Source of the DNA: Polaribacter sp.
GTDB lineage: Bacteria > Bacteroidota > Bacteroidia > Flavobacteriales > Flavobacteriaceae
Length of the DNA stretch: 64,000 bases
Reading direction: 5' to 3'
NCBI RefSeq assembly: GCF_024639685.1
Contig: NZ_JAHEHX010000018.1
Location: forward strand, 119,786-183,785
Of the stretch, positions 26,524 through 34,601 are shown piece by piece; the first letter of the stretch is position 1; every line of letters starts with the position of its first letter. Below the pieces are notes generated by a model. That model had not been told where the DNA came from and ran no database searches. It worked only from the letters and a program-made list of their open reading frames with translations. Both the position numbers and the translations under genes were made by a program.

Positions 26524-26748
26524 ATGGATTTAGTTAACAAAGCCATTGAATTTGAAAACAGAAAAATGAGATTTCCAACAACGAGTGATCGTATTTTAGC
26601 TTCTAGAGAAGCAAAATCTTTAATCTTAGCATTAAACGAAATCTACAAAGAAACAAAAGATGGGAAGCTTATGGACATTATGAAACGCTTAACCGCTAAG
26701 AAGCAAAAAATTGAAAAACGCTTAAAAGGTAAACCATTAACAGCTTAA
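26524..26748 (+). CDS. Small helical protein, paralogue 1
   Basis: A 74-aa, highly charged, mainly helical protein (EFENRKMRFPTTSDRILASR, then MKRLTAKKQKIEKRLKG). It starts 2 bp after folE. A second gene at 26824-27039 encodes a close paralogue, with about 51 of 70 positions identical by eye. No family recognised. The conserved TTSDRILASRE core and the basic C-terminal helix are the likely functional parts. Confidence 0.7.
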   Translation: MDLVNKAIEFENRKMRFPTTSDRILASREAKSLILALNEIYKETKDGKLMDIMKRLTAKKQKIEKRLKGKPLTA

Positions 26749-26823
26749 TAAAGTTGGTATTTTTCTTGATTTTCTAACAAATATAATTATATTGCCATTT
26801 TAGAAAATTACCAAAAATACATA

Positions 26824-27039
26824 ATGGAGTTATTAGAAAGAGCAACTGAGTTCGAAAATAGAAAATTTTCGTTTAAAACGACAAGTGACAGAATTTTAGC
26901 CTCTAGAGAAGTTAAAGCACTTATTTTAGAATTAAACGAAGTATATAAACAAAACAAAGATCCAGAATTAATGGATCAAATGAAGCGACTTACAGCAGTA
27001 AAACAAAAAATTGAAAAGCGCTTGAAAGGAAGACGATAA
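26824..27039 (+). CDS. Small helical protein, paralogue 2
   Basis: A 71-aa paralogue of the protein encoded at 26524-26748, sharing the start (M-x-L-x4-A-x-EFENRK), TTSDRILASRE, and the end MKRLTA-x-KQKIEKRLKG. The 75-bp gap between the two has no shared sequence that I could see, so the duplication is not very recent. The SDR gene follows after 3 bp. Unknown function; the pair may form a heterodimer. Confidence 0.7.
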   Translation: MELLERATEFENRKFSFKTTSDRILASREVKALILELNEVYKQNKDPELMDQMKRLTAVKQKIEKRLKGRR

Positions 27040-27042
27040 AAT

Positions 27043-27726
27043 ATGAAAAACATTATAGTTATTGGAGGAAGTAAAGGAATTGGAAAAGCAATTGTACAAG
27101 CTCTTCTAGAAAACAACAAGGTGTACAATATTAGTAGAACAGCACCGGGACAACAACACAATAACTTAATACATCACTCTTTAGATGTGCTTGCAGATGT
27201 TTTACCAGAAATACCTTCTGCAGATGCACTTATTTACTGTCCTGGAAGCATTAATTTAAAGCCAATCTCTAGACTAAAACTAGATGATTTTAGAAACGAT
27301 TTCGAAATTAATGTTATTGGTGCAGTAAAAACAATTCAACATTTTTTACCCTCATTAAAGAAAGGTACACAACCGGGTATTCTTTTATTTAGTACAGTAG
27401 CTGCTAAACTAGGTATGCCTTTTCATGCTAGTGTTGCAGCAGCAAAAGCTGCAGTAGAAGGTCTTACAAAATCTTTAGGAGCTGAATTTGCACCACTTAT
27501 TCGCGTTAATGCAATAGCACCTACTGTTACAGATACAGGCCTTGCTTCTAAACTTTTAAGAAATGACAGGATGATAGAAAATATTACTGAACGTCATCCT
27601 TTAAAAAAATATTTACAGCCAAACGAGGTAGCAGATTTAGCTACATTTCTAATTTCAGAAAAAGCAGCTTCTATTTCTGGTCAGATTTTTGAGCTAGACT
27701 GTGGAATTGTAAGTTTTAAAATATAA
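27043..27726 (+). CDS. Short-chain dehydrogenase/reductase
   Basis: A 227-aa classical SDR. The cofactor motif is GGSKGIGKAI (residues 7-16). A catalytic Ser lies in the LLFSTVAAKLG strand, while the usual YxxxK region reads FHASVAAAKAAVEG: the tyrosine position is taken by Ser or His, and the lysine of AAAK is kept. That loss of Tyr is unusual and may alter or remove redox activity. C-terminal GQIFELDCGI is normal. It belongs to the run after folE; a pterin substrate is possible but unproven. Confidence 0.8.
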   Translation: MKNIIVIGGSKGIGKAIVQALLENNKVYNISRTAPGQQHNNLIHHSLDVLADVLPEIPSADALIYCPGSINLKPISRLKLDDFRNDFEINVIGAVKTIQHFLPSLKKGTQPGILLFSTVAAKLGMPFHASVAAAKAAVEGLTKSLGAEFAPLIRVNAIAPTVTDTGLASKLLRNDRMIENITERHPLKKYLQPNEVADLATFLISEKAASISGQIFELDCGIVSFKI

Positions 27727-27737
27727 ACTTTTAAAAA

Positions 27738-28211
27738 ATGACTACAATCTACGATATTAAAATGAATAACTTACAAGGTAAACCTATTCATCTAAGTGAC
27801 TATAAAGGTAAATTTATATTTTTTGTTAATGTTGCTTCTAAGTGTGGATTTACGCCACAATACAAAGACCTAGAAAAACTTCACCGAGAACACAAAGAAA
27901 AACTCGTAGTTATAGGTGTTCCTTGTAATCAGTTTGGTAAACAAGAACCAGGTGATGCGAATGAAATACAAGAGTTTTGTGAAGCCAATTATGGGGTAAG
28001 TTTTTTAATTACAGAAAAAATAGAAGTAAAAGGTCCAGAACAACACCCACTTTACCAATGGCTTACCTCTAAAACCTTAAACGGAAAGAAAAATTCTTCT
28101 GTGAAATGGAATTTTCAAAAATACTTGGTATCAACAGAAGGAAAATTAATAGACTATTATCTTTCAATTACGAAACCATTGAGTCCTAAAATAATAAAAC
28201 ACATTTTGTAA
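27738..28211 (+). CDS. Glutathione peroxidase-like thiol peroxidase
   Basis: A 157-aa cytoplasmic peroxidase of the GPx family. The catalytic Cys36 is in NVASKCGFTPQY, Gln69 in FGKQEPG, and Trp124-Asn125 in VKWNFQKYL, which completes the usual tetrad. The second conserved Cys81 (FCEANYG) could act as resolving cysteine, so the reductant is probably thioredoxin rather than glutathione. It lies 11 bp after the SDR and fits a light/oxidative stress theme. Confidence 0.88.
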   Translation: MTTIYDIKMNNLQGKPIHLSDYKGKFIFFVNVASKCGFTPQYKDLEKLHREHKEKLVVIGVPCNQFGKQEPGDANEIQEFCEANYGVSFLITEKIEVKGPEQHPLYQWLTSKTLNGKKNSSVKWNFQKYLVSTEGKLIDYYLSITKPLSPKIIKHIL

Positions 28212-28213
28212 TT

Positions 28214-28381
28214 ATGTTTGGTTTATTCAAAAAAAAATCTGAAGAAGAAAAACTTCAAGAAAAATACAAAAAACTAATGGAAGAGGGCTTTAAACTCCAA
28301 TCTATCAACAGAAGTGATAGTGATCAGAAGTATTTAGAAGCTGATGCTGTTTTAAAAAAGATTGAAGCGTTAAAAAAGTAA
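28214..28381 (+). CDS. Small protein, Lacal_2735 family
   Basis: A 55-aa charged helical protein (start MFGLFKKKSEEEKLQEKY; conserved NRSDSDQKYLEADAVLKKIE in the second half). It matches my memory of the Lacal_2735 family of short flavobacterial proteins of unknown function. It begins 2 bp after the peroxidase stop, so it is probably the last gene of that transcript. Confidence 0.75.
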   Translation: MFGLFKKKSEEEKLQEKYKKLMEEGFKLQSINRSDSDQKYLEADAVLKKIEALKK

Positions 28382-28422
28382 AAATCTGCTCCTTTAATCA
28401 CAATAATTTAAGCAGTTTATTT

Positions 28423-28430
28423 TAATTTTG
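28423..28430 (+). promoter_or_regulatory. Possible -7 box before the DUF3050 gene
   Basis: TAATTTTG fits TAnnTTTG and would give a leader of about 85 nt. No copy of the TTGTTTAA inverted repeat was found in this gap. Confidence 0.35.
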
Positions 28431-28517
28431 TGACAGTTTTTTAAAGCAGACAAATTCATTTTTTTAAAATAAAAATAAAGACAATTTATTCGCTAAGTTC
28501 TAACTTTTACCTCCATA

Positions 28518-29306
28518 ATGAAGAACATACAATTCATAGAAAATCAATTACTAGATCTAAGAAATCAACTTAAAAATCATGAGCTCTACACAAATCTCCA
28601 AGAAATAGAAGATGTAAAGCTATTCATGCAAAACCATGTATTTGCTGTTTGGGACTTTATGTCACTATTAAAAAGTTTACAGAATAAACTTACCAACACA
28701 CAAGTTCCTTGGACGCCTGCTAAAAACCCAAACCTTGCACGATTTATAAACGAAATAGTATTGTGCGAAGAAACGGATGTAAATGAACTTGGTGAACCTA
28801 AAAGTCACTTTGAAATGTATTTGGATGCTATGACACAGCTACAAGCAGAAACTACACAAATCAATCAATTTTTATCGTTCATCTATGCAGGTAATTCAGT
28901 TAAAACAGCTTCAGAGAAAGTGAATCTTTCTAAAAATATAGCAGAATTTATCAATTTTACATTTTCAATAATTGAATCCAATAAACCACATGAAATCGCT
29001 TCAGCATTTACATTTGGTCGAGAAGATATTATACCTGACATGTTTTTAAGCATCATTAAAGAAAATGGAGCACAACAAGAAGCAACACGTAAATTAAAAT
29101 ATTATTTAGATCGTCATATAGAATTAGATGGAGATGAACATGGCCCTATAGCACTGCAATTAATTTGTGAATTATGTGGTAATGACTCTTTGAAGTGGAA
29201 AGAAACGTTAACTGCTGCTAAAAGATCTTTAGAGAAGAGAGTAGAACTATGGGACACTATTAACGCGTTAATACTTAGCAAGAAAGAAGTAAGTAATTTA
29301 ATGTAA
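28518..29306 (+). CDS. DUF3050 family protein (heme-oxygenase-like fold)
   Basis: A 262-aa soluble helical protein matching DUF3050: LFMQNHVFAVWDFMSLLKSLQ near 30-50, SHFEMYLDAM near 96-105, FTFGREDIIPDMF near 167-179 and YYLDRHIELDGDEHGP near 196-211. The conserved His and Glu/Asp residues in these helices are placed as in diiron or heme-oxygenase-like oxidases, so an oxidase role is plausible but not established. The SRPBCC gene starts directly after its stop codon. Confidence 0.75.
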   Translation: MKNIQFIENQLLDLRNQLKNHELYTNLQEIEDVKLFMQNHVFAVWDFMSLLKSLQNKLTNTQVPWTPAKNPNLARFINEIVLCEETDVNELGEPKSHFEMYLDAMTQLQAETTQINQFLSFIYAGNSVKTASEKVNLSKNIAEFINFTFSIIESNKPHEIASAFTFGREDIIPDMFLSIIKENGAQQEATRKLKYYLDRHIELDGDEHGPIALQLICELCGNDSLKWKETLTAAKRSLEKRVELWDTINALILSKKEVSNLM

Positions 29307-29789
29307 ATGAAAATATATACACTCCAAAAATCACAAAAACTACCAATCAGCCTGGATAAAGCCTGGGATTTTTTGTCAAATCCAAAAAACTTAAAAATAA
29401 TTACGCCAGACTATATGTCTTTCGATATACTTTCAACAATTGATAGACCATTATATACAGGACAAATTATACAATATAATGTAACTCCTCTTTTAGGTAT
29501 AAAAACCAAATGGGTTTCCGAAATTACCCATATAGAAGAAAAGAAGTACTTTGTAGACGAACAATTATATGGACCTTATGCACTCTGGCATCATAAACAC
29601 TTTGTAAAAGAGATAAATGGTGGTGTATTATTAGAAGATATTATAGACTATAAAGTTCCTTTAGGATTTATTGGACAACTTGTACATCCTTTATTAGTAA
29701 AACCTAAACTAGAGGAAATTTTTAAGTACAGACAAGAAAAATTAACAGCACTTTTTGGAACATACAATGAACATGAAAGAGAAGATTAG
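29307..29789 (+). CDS. SRPBCC-family (START/Bet v1-like) protein
   Basis: A 160-aa ligand-binding helix-grip protein. Motifs are LPISLDKAWDFLSNPKNLKIITP at the N-terminus and EDIIDYKVPLGFIGQLVHPLLV towards the end. Such proteins bind hydrophobic ligands or act as cyclases. It sits between DUF3050 and the CPD photolyase and overlaps the latter by up to 17 bp, which suggests a fixed three-gene module. The ligand is unknown. Confidence 0.82.
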   Translation: MKIYTLQKSQKLPISLDKAWDFLSNPKNLKIITPDYMSFDILSTIDRPLYTGQIIQYNVTPLLGIKTKWVSEITHIEEKKYFVDEQLYGPYALWHHKHFVKEINGGVLLEDIIDYKVPLGFIGQLVHPLLVKPKLEEIFKYRQEKLTALFGTYNEHERED

Positions 29790-31077
29790 TATTTTTTGGT
29801 TTAGAAGAGACCTCAGATTAGAGGATAATGTAGGACTTTTTCATGCTTTAAATGGAAAATACAAGGTATACCCAATTTTTATTTTTGATACCGAAATATT
29901 ATCCAAACTCCCAAAAAATGATGCTCGAGTTGCATTTATTCACGAGTCTCTTCAAAAAATGCAAGCTGAATTAACAGCAAACTTTGGTAGTGATATTGCC
30001 TTATTTAACAACAGTCCTAAAACTGTATTTAAACAATTAATAGAAGATCATGAAATTGACACTGTATACACAAATCATGACTATGAGCCTTATGCAAGAG
30101 AAAGAGATACTACTATTGCAGAAATGTTAAAAGAAAACAACATTAAATTTAACACCTATAAAGATCAAGTAATCTTTGAAAAAAATGAAATTTTAAAAAA
30201 GGATGGTACCCCTTATAAAGTATATACTCCATACATGAGAGTATGGAAAGAAACGTTTAAAAAACAAGGGATACAAGAATTTAATTCAGAAGACCTATTA
30301 CAAAATATTGTAAAAGTAAATACTTACCCAAATCTATCCCTTGCAGCCATCGGTTTTGAAAAACCAACTCAAAAAATACAAGCATATTCAGTAGCTGCGT
30401 CTCTAATAAAAGCTTACGAAGAAACAAGAAATTTTCCTGCGCAAGATACTACCTCTCGCCTTGGACCGCATTTACGCTTTGGTACTGTAAGTATCCGAAG
30501 AATGGTAAAAAAAGCAATTGATGACACTAATGAAACATTTTGGCAAGAATTAATTTGGAGAGAATTCTTTATGCAGATTCTTTGGCATTTCCCACATACA
30601 AACAAAAGCGCATTTAAAGAAAAATACGATAGAATTGAATGGCGAAATAATGAGTCGGAATTCGAAAAATGGTGTAAAGGAGAAACTGGTTATCCTTTGG
30701 TAGATGCAGGGATGAGGCAGTTAAATGAAACTGGTTTTATGCATAACAGAATCAGAATGTTAGTTGGTAGTTTTTTATGCAAGCACTTATTAATAGACTG
30801 GAGATGGGGAGAAGCTTATTTTGCCGAAAAACTTCATGACTATGAAATGGCGAGCAATGTTGGAAATTGGCAATGGGTTGCAGGTTCTGGTGTAGACGCA
30901 TCTCCTTATTTTAGAATTTTTAATCCTACTACTCAGATTAAGAAGTTTGATAAAGACTTAAAATACATCAATAAATGGGTGAAAAATGTTAACGAATTTA
31001 ATTATCCAAAAGAAATTGTTGATCATAAAGAAGCGAGAGAACGTTGTCTTAGAGTTTATAAAGAAGCGGTAAGCTAA
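29773..31077 (+). CDS. Class I CPD photolyase
   Basis: A photolyase of about 434 aa that uses blue light and FADH- to split cyclobutane pyrimidine dimers. It has ISIFWFRRDLRLEDN at the N-terminus and the FAD domain with TSRLGPHLRFGTVSIR, WQELIWREFFMQIL, MHNRIRMLVGSF and SNVGNWQWVAGSG, keeping the active-site Asn residues and the proximal Trp. ATG at 29773 (MKEKISIF) is preferred. In-frame ATGs at 29755 and 29767 are also possible and would overlap the SRPBCC gene further. Confidence 0.92.
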   Translation: MKEKISIFWFRRDLRLEDNVGLFHALNGKYKVYPIFIFDTEILSKLPKNDARVAFIHESLQKMQAELTANFGSDIALFNNSPKTVFKQLIEDHEIDTVYTNHDYEPYARERDTTIAEMLKENNIKFNTYKDQVIFEKNEILKKDGTPYKVYTPYMRVWKETFKKQGIQEFNSEDLLQNIVKVNTYPNLSLAAIGFEKPTQKIQAYSVAASLIKAYEETRNFPAQDTTSRLGPHLRFGTVSIRRMVKKAIDDTNETFWQELIWREFFMQILWHFPHTNKSAFKEKYDRIEWRNNESEFEKWCKGETGYPLVDAGMRQLNETGFMHNRIRMLVGSFLCKHLLIDWRWGEAYFAEKLHDYEMASNVGNWQWVAGSGVDASPYFRIFNPTTQIKKFDKDLKYINKWVKNVNEFNYPKEIVDHKEARERCLRVYKEAVS

Positions 31078-31125
31078 AAAAAGTTTTAACAAAAAATTCA
31101 ATACTATAATCCTAATAAAAATTAT

Positions 31126-31818
31126 ATGGCTGCAAAGAAATCTAAAAAAAAGGGAGAAGATAAAATAGAAAAAACAAAAGCAATTCTAAAAAGAGTGCAA
31201 AACGATTTTATTGATACTGTTTTTGATACTTTAGAAAACAAAGTAAGCAACAAAAAAAGATGGAGAAAACTTGCTAAAAAAATAGCTAAAAAGGCGAAAC
31301 CAATTCAAAAACAACAACTAAAATTTGCAAAAGAAGCAGCTGCAATAGTTAAAGATCAAATTAAAGATGATAAAGTGCGCTTTAAAGAACTAACTTGGGA
31401 ATCTGAGACCCTAGAAGACCTTAAAAAAACAATAACTGAAAATCCGATAGCTGATAAAGTTGAGGAATTTAAAGATCGAATAAAAACAAAGATTAAGGAT
31501 ACGAAAAATAAAAAAAAGTCAAAACAAAAACTGACTAAAGAGAAAGCTGTTTCAAAAAAAACAAAAAGAAAGCAAACAGCTAAAAAAGACAACTTAAAAG
31601 TTATAAAAGGTATCGGACCTGTTTTAGAAGAATCGTTAAATAAATTGGGAATTACTAATTATACTCAATTAGCTTCTATGACAGAAGAAAACTTAAGTGA
31701 ACTTTTAAAAAAAGGGGGCATAAACCCAAAAAGATATGATTTGCATGGTTGGAAAACACAAGCAGCGCTCGCTGAAAAAGGAGATTTTAATGCTGTAAAA
31801 AATTTTAATAAAAAATAG
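31126..31818 (+). CDS. Lysine-rich protein with C-terminal helix-hairpin-helix domain
   Basis: A 230-aa very basic protein. Residues 1-150 are low-complexity Lys/Glu/Ala-rich helices with KKSKKK-type clusters. Residues about 155-215 form a helix-hairpin-helix unit (NLKVIKGIGPVLEESLNKLG, then NPKRYDLHGWKTQAALAEKG), similar to the HHH tails attached to some Bacteroidetes ribosomal L21 proteins and DNA-binding proteins. DNA or rRNA binding is likely. The role is unknown; the place after CPD photolyase and the DNA-type fold fit DNA compaction or repair. Confidence 0.65.
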   Translation: MAAKKSKKKGEDKIEKTKAILKRVQNDFIDTVFDTLENKVSNKKRWRKLAKKIAKKAKPIQKQQLKFAKEAAAIVKDQIKDDKVRFKELTWESETLEDLKKTITENPIADKVEEFKDRIKTKIKDTKNKKKSKQKLTKEKAVSKKTKRKQTAKKDNLKVIKGIGPVLEESLNKLGITNYTQLASMTEENLSELLKKGGINPKRYDLHGWKTQAALAEKGDFNAVKNFNKK

Positions 31819-31870
31819 CTCAGCTGTTGGATAATATCTCTGAAAATAAAAAAAAACTACTTACAAAAGA

Positions 31871-31903
31871 AAAAAACCAAGTAAAAATTTAACTTGGTTT
31901 TTT
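31871..31903 (+). terminator. Intrinsic terminator after the HHH gene
   Basis: Stem AAACCAAGT (31874-31882) with ACTTGGTTT (31892-31900), loop AAAAATTTA, and a T-rich tail. Confidence 0.75.
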
Positions 31904-31947
31904 GTTTTTTATACCCCTTGATCTTCTTTTTTAGACCAAACGTTTCG

Positions 31948-31955
31948 TATTTTTG
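31948..31955 (+). promoter_or_regulatory. -7 box of the TetR gene with a TTGTTTAA half-site
   Basis: TATTTTTG fits TAnnTTTG. It overlaps TTGTTTAA (31953-31960), the same half-site as sites A and B. A weak partner (GAAAACAA, 6 of 8 matching TTAAACAA) lies 16 bp further, inside the start of the gene. This third copy may be accidental. Confidence 0.4.
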
Positions 31956-31973
31956 TTTAAAGTTTTAAGAGAA

Positions 31974-32636
31974 ATGGAAAACAAAAATAAAATATCAAAA
32001 ATTGACATCATAACACTTTATATGGAGTTGGTTTCAGAAAGTAAAAAGAGACCAAAAAGCATAAAGCAATTTTGCAGAAAGACTGGTTTAGACAAAAAAG
32101 TTTTTTACCATAATTTTTCATCCTTAGAAAAAGTAGAAAAATTCATATTTAAAACACTCTTTAAAAACTCATTGGCTGTTTTAGAGGAAAGCGAAGAGTT
32201 CGGTTCTTTTGATAAAAAAAATAAACTAATTAGTTTGTACTTTACTTTTTTTGAAAATTTAACCTTAAACAAAGACTATTTAAATATTGTTTTAAAAGGG
32301 TGCAAAAACAAATTGCAAGCTCACAAAACACTCTCGAGTTTAGAAAAAAGTTTTAAAAAGTTTATAGATACTTTAGCTTTAGGTGAAAACAAATTACCTA
32401 TAGAAGGGTTAGAAAAAGTACAAAAAAATGTAATCCGTCAATCTGCTTGGGTACAATTATTAGTTACTATGCATTTTTGGCTAGAAGACAACTCTGATTC
32501 CTTTGAAAAAACTGATATTTTTATCGAAAAATCAATCAATACTAGTTTTGATTTACTAGAAAACAAGTTCTTAAAAAACGTACTCGACTTAGGGAAGTTT
32601 GTATACAAAGAAAGATTTCAAAAAAGTACGGATTAA
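31974..32636 (+). CDS. TetR-like transcriptional regulator
   Basis: A 220-aa helical protein with a TetR-like N-terminal HTH (KIDIITLYMELVSESKKRPK, then FCRKTGLDKKVFYHNFSSLE) and a large ligand-binding region ending around residue 215. The start is ATG 31974 (MENKNKISK), since a longer frame begins within the promoter. It lies 3 bp ahead of the ABC1 kinase gene, with which it is probably co-transcribed. It is the only regulator in the photolyase block and is therefore a candidate for binding the shared TTGTTTAA sites, though a MerR/LitR-type protein elsewhere is an alternative. Confidence 0.75.
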   Translation: MENKNKISKIDIITLYMELVSESKKRPKSIKQFCRKTGLDKKVFYHNFSSLEKVEKFIFKTLFKNSLAVLEESEEFGSFDKKNKLISLYFTFFENLTLNKDYLNIVLKGCKNKLQAHKTLSSLEKSFKKFIDTLALGENKLPIEGLEKVQKNVIRQSAWVQLLVTMHFWLEDNSDSFEKTDIFIEKSINTSFDLLENKFLKNVLDLGKFVYKERFQKSTD

Positions 32637-32639
32637 AGT

Positions 32640-33950
32640 ATGAAAAAAGCAAGTAAAATTCCAATTACAAAGATTCAAAGAGCCTCTAAACTTGTAAAAA
32701 CAGGTGCAAAAGTGGGTGTGAATTATTTAAAATATTATGGTGATAAAATTACCAAAACCAAAGAGGATGCAAGAGATCAGTTAAATAAAAGTAATGCAGA
32801 AGATATTTACGATAGCTTAAAAGAGTTAAAAGGAAGTCCTTTAAAAGTAGCACAAATGCTAAGTATGGAAAAAAGCATATTGCCTAGAGCATACGTAGAA
32901 AAATTTTCTCTAGCTCAATTTTCTGTACCTCCATTGTCTGAAGCCTTAGTGCTAAAAACATTTAAAAGGAGTTTTGGCCAATTTCCTTCAGAAATTTATG
33001 ATAAATTCAATACAAAAGCATACAATGCTGCTAGTATTGGTCAAGTACACAAAGCTGAAAAAGACGGAAAAAAGTTGGCTGTAAAAATTCAATACCCTGG
33101 TGTTTCAGATAGTATTAAATCAGACTTAGCTTTATTAAAACCATTCGTAATTCGAATGTTTAATATGAAAGGAAAAACATCTGACGAATACTTTTTTGAA
33201 GTACAAGACAAACTTTTAGAAGAAACAGACTATTTTTTAGAAGTAAAACAGAGTCAAGAAATTGTAGACAGTTGTAGTCATATACCAAACTTAGCCTTTC
33301 CAAAATATTATCCAGAATTGTCCTCTAAACAAATAATTACGATGGACTGGATGAAGGGAATTCATTTGTCTGAATTTACAGCTGCAAATACAAATCAAGA
33401 AAAAGAAAATGCGATAGGCCAAGCATTGTGGGATTTTTATATGTTTCAAATTCACAAGTTAAAAAAAGTACATGCAGATCCGCATCCAGGTAATTTTTTA
33501 GTATCAGAAAAAGGTGCGCTTATTGCATTAGATTTTGGTTGTATGAAAACCATTCCGTTAGATTTTTATACACCTTACTTTATTCTAGCTAAAAAAGAAA
33601 CGCTTGCAAATAGACCACTATTTGAAGAAAAAATGTTTGAATTAGATATTTTAAGAAAGGAGGACAGTAAAGAAGAATTCGACTTTTTCAACACCATGTT
33701 TCATGAAATGTTATCCATATTTACACAACCTTTTCACGAAGAAGTTTTCGATTTTTCAGACCCTGTTTTCTTTGGTAAAATTGCTGAATTTGGAGAAAGC
33801 TACTCAAAAAATGTTGAACTAAGATCTTATGATGCAAGCAGGGGTTCAAAACATTTTATTTATATGAACAGAACGTTTTTTGGGTTGTATAATTTAATGT
33901 TCGATTTAAAAGCTCAAGATATTAAGATTAATAACTTTATGAATTTGTAA
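32640..33950 (+). CDS. ABC1/UbiB/AarF-family atypical kinase
   Basis: A 436-aa protein of the ABC1 (COQ8/UbiB) family, atypical kinases or ATPases linked to isoprenoid quinone and lipid metabolism. It has ELKGSPLKVAQMLS near residues 60-75, the position of the family KxGQ motif but here KVAQ. ASIGQVHKAEKDGKKLAVKIQYP contains the lysine, HADPHPGNFLV the catalytic loop, and LDFGCMK the DFG-like metal site. No C-terminal membrane helices were seen. It follows the TetR gene and precedes a new unit (udk). The substrate is unknown. Confidence 0.87.
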   Translation: MKKASKIPITKIQRASKLVKTGAKVGVNYLKYYGDKITKTKEDARDQLNKSNAEDIYDSLKELKGSPLKVAQMLSMEKSILPRAYVEKFSLAQFSVPPLSEALVLKTFKRSFGQFPSEIYDKFNTKAYNAASIGQVHKAEKDGKKLAVKIQYPGVSDSIKSDLALLKPFVIRMFNMKGKTSDEYFFEVQDKLLEETDYFLEVKQSQEIVDSCSHIPNLAFPKYYPELSSKQIITMDWMKGIHLSEFTAANTNQEKENAIGQALWDFYMFQIHKLKKVHADPHPGNFLVSEKGALIALDFGCMKTIPLDFYTPYFILAKKETLANRPLFEEKMFELDILRKEDSKEEFDFFNTMFHEMLSIFTQPFHEEVFDFSDPVFFGKIAEFGESYSKNVELRSYDASRGSKHFIYMNRTFFGLYNLMFDLKAQDIKINNFMNL

Positions 33951-33995
33951 AATCTTTACTACTTTCGTGCTAAAGAATACAAAGGAACAAATGGT

Positions 33996-34601
33996 ATGCT
34001 AATTATTGGAATTGCTGGCGGAACAGGTAGTGGGAAAACTACCGTTGTTAATAAAATTATCAAACAACTCCCTTTAGACGAAGTTTGTGTAATATCTCAA
34101 GATTCTTATTACAAAGCAACGGATGACTTATCGTATGATGAACGCACAAAAATTAATTTTGATCATCCAAGAGCAATCGACTTTGAATTGTTAATTAAAC
34201 AACTCAAAGAATTAAAAAAAGGAAAAACAATTCAGCAACCTGTCTATTCTTTTGTTACCCATAACAGAACAAAAGATAGTGTAAAAACACACCCTCGAAA
34301 AGTAGTGATTGTAGAAGGTATTTTAATTTTTAATAGCGAAGAATTACGTAACTTATTTGATATTAAAATCTTTGTACATGCAGAAACAGACGAACGATTA
34401 ATACGAAGAGTTCGAAGAGATATTACAGAAAGAGGTAGAGATATAGACGAAGTTTTAGGTCGTTACCAAAACACCTTAAAACCTATGCATCAACAATTCA
34501 TAGAACCAACAAAAAATTATGCAGATATCATTATACCAAACGATAGGCATAATAACGTAGCGATAGACATTGTTAGAAGTGTAATTAACGAGCGGCTGTA
34601 A
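33996..34601 (+). CDS. udk: Uridine kinase
   Basis: A 201-aa pyrimidine salvage enzyme that phosphorylates uridine and cytidine. The P-loop is GIAGGTGSGKTT (residues 5-16). The substrate-binding DSYYKATDDLSYDER is near 35-50, FDHPRAIDFELL near 55-66 and the LID segment ERGRDIDEVLGRYQ near 143-156. The length is normal. The divIC-like gene starts immediately after its stop codon. Confidence 0.94.
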   Translation: MLIIGIAGGTGSGKTTVVNKIIKQLPLDEVCVISQDSYYKATDDLSYDERTKINFDHPRAIDFELLIKQLKELKKGKTIQQPVYSFVTHNRTKDSVKTHPRKVVIVEGILIFNSEELRNLFDIKIFVHAETDERLIRRVRRDITERGRDIDEVLGRYQNTLKPMHQQFIEPTKNYADIIIPNDRHNNVAIDIVRSVINERL

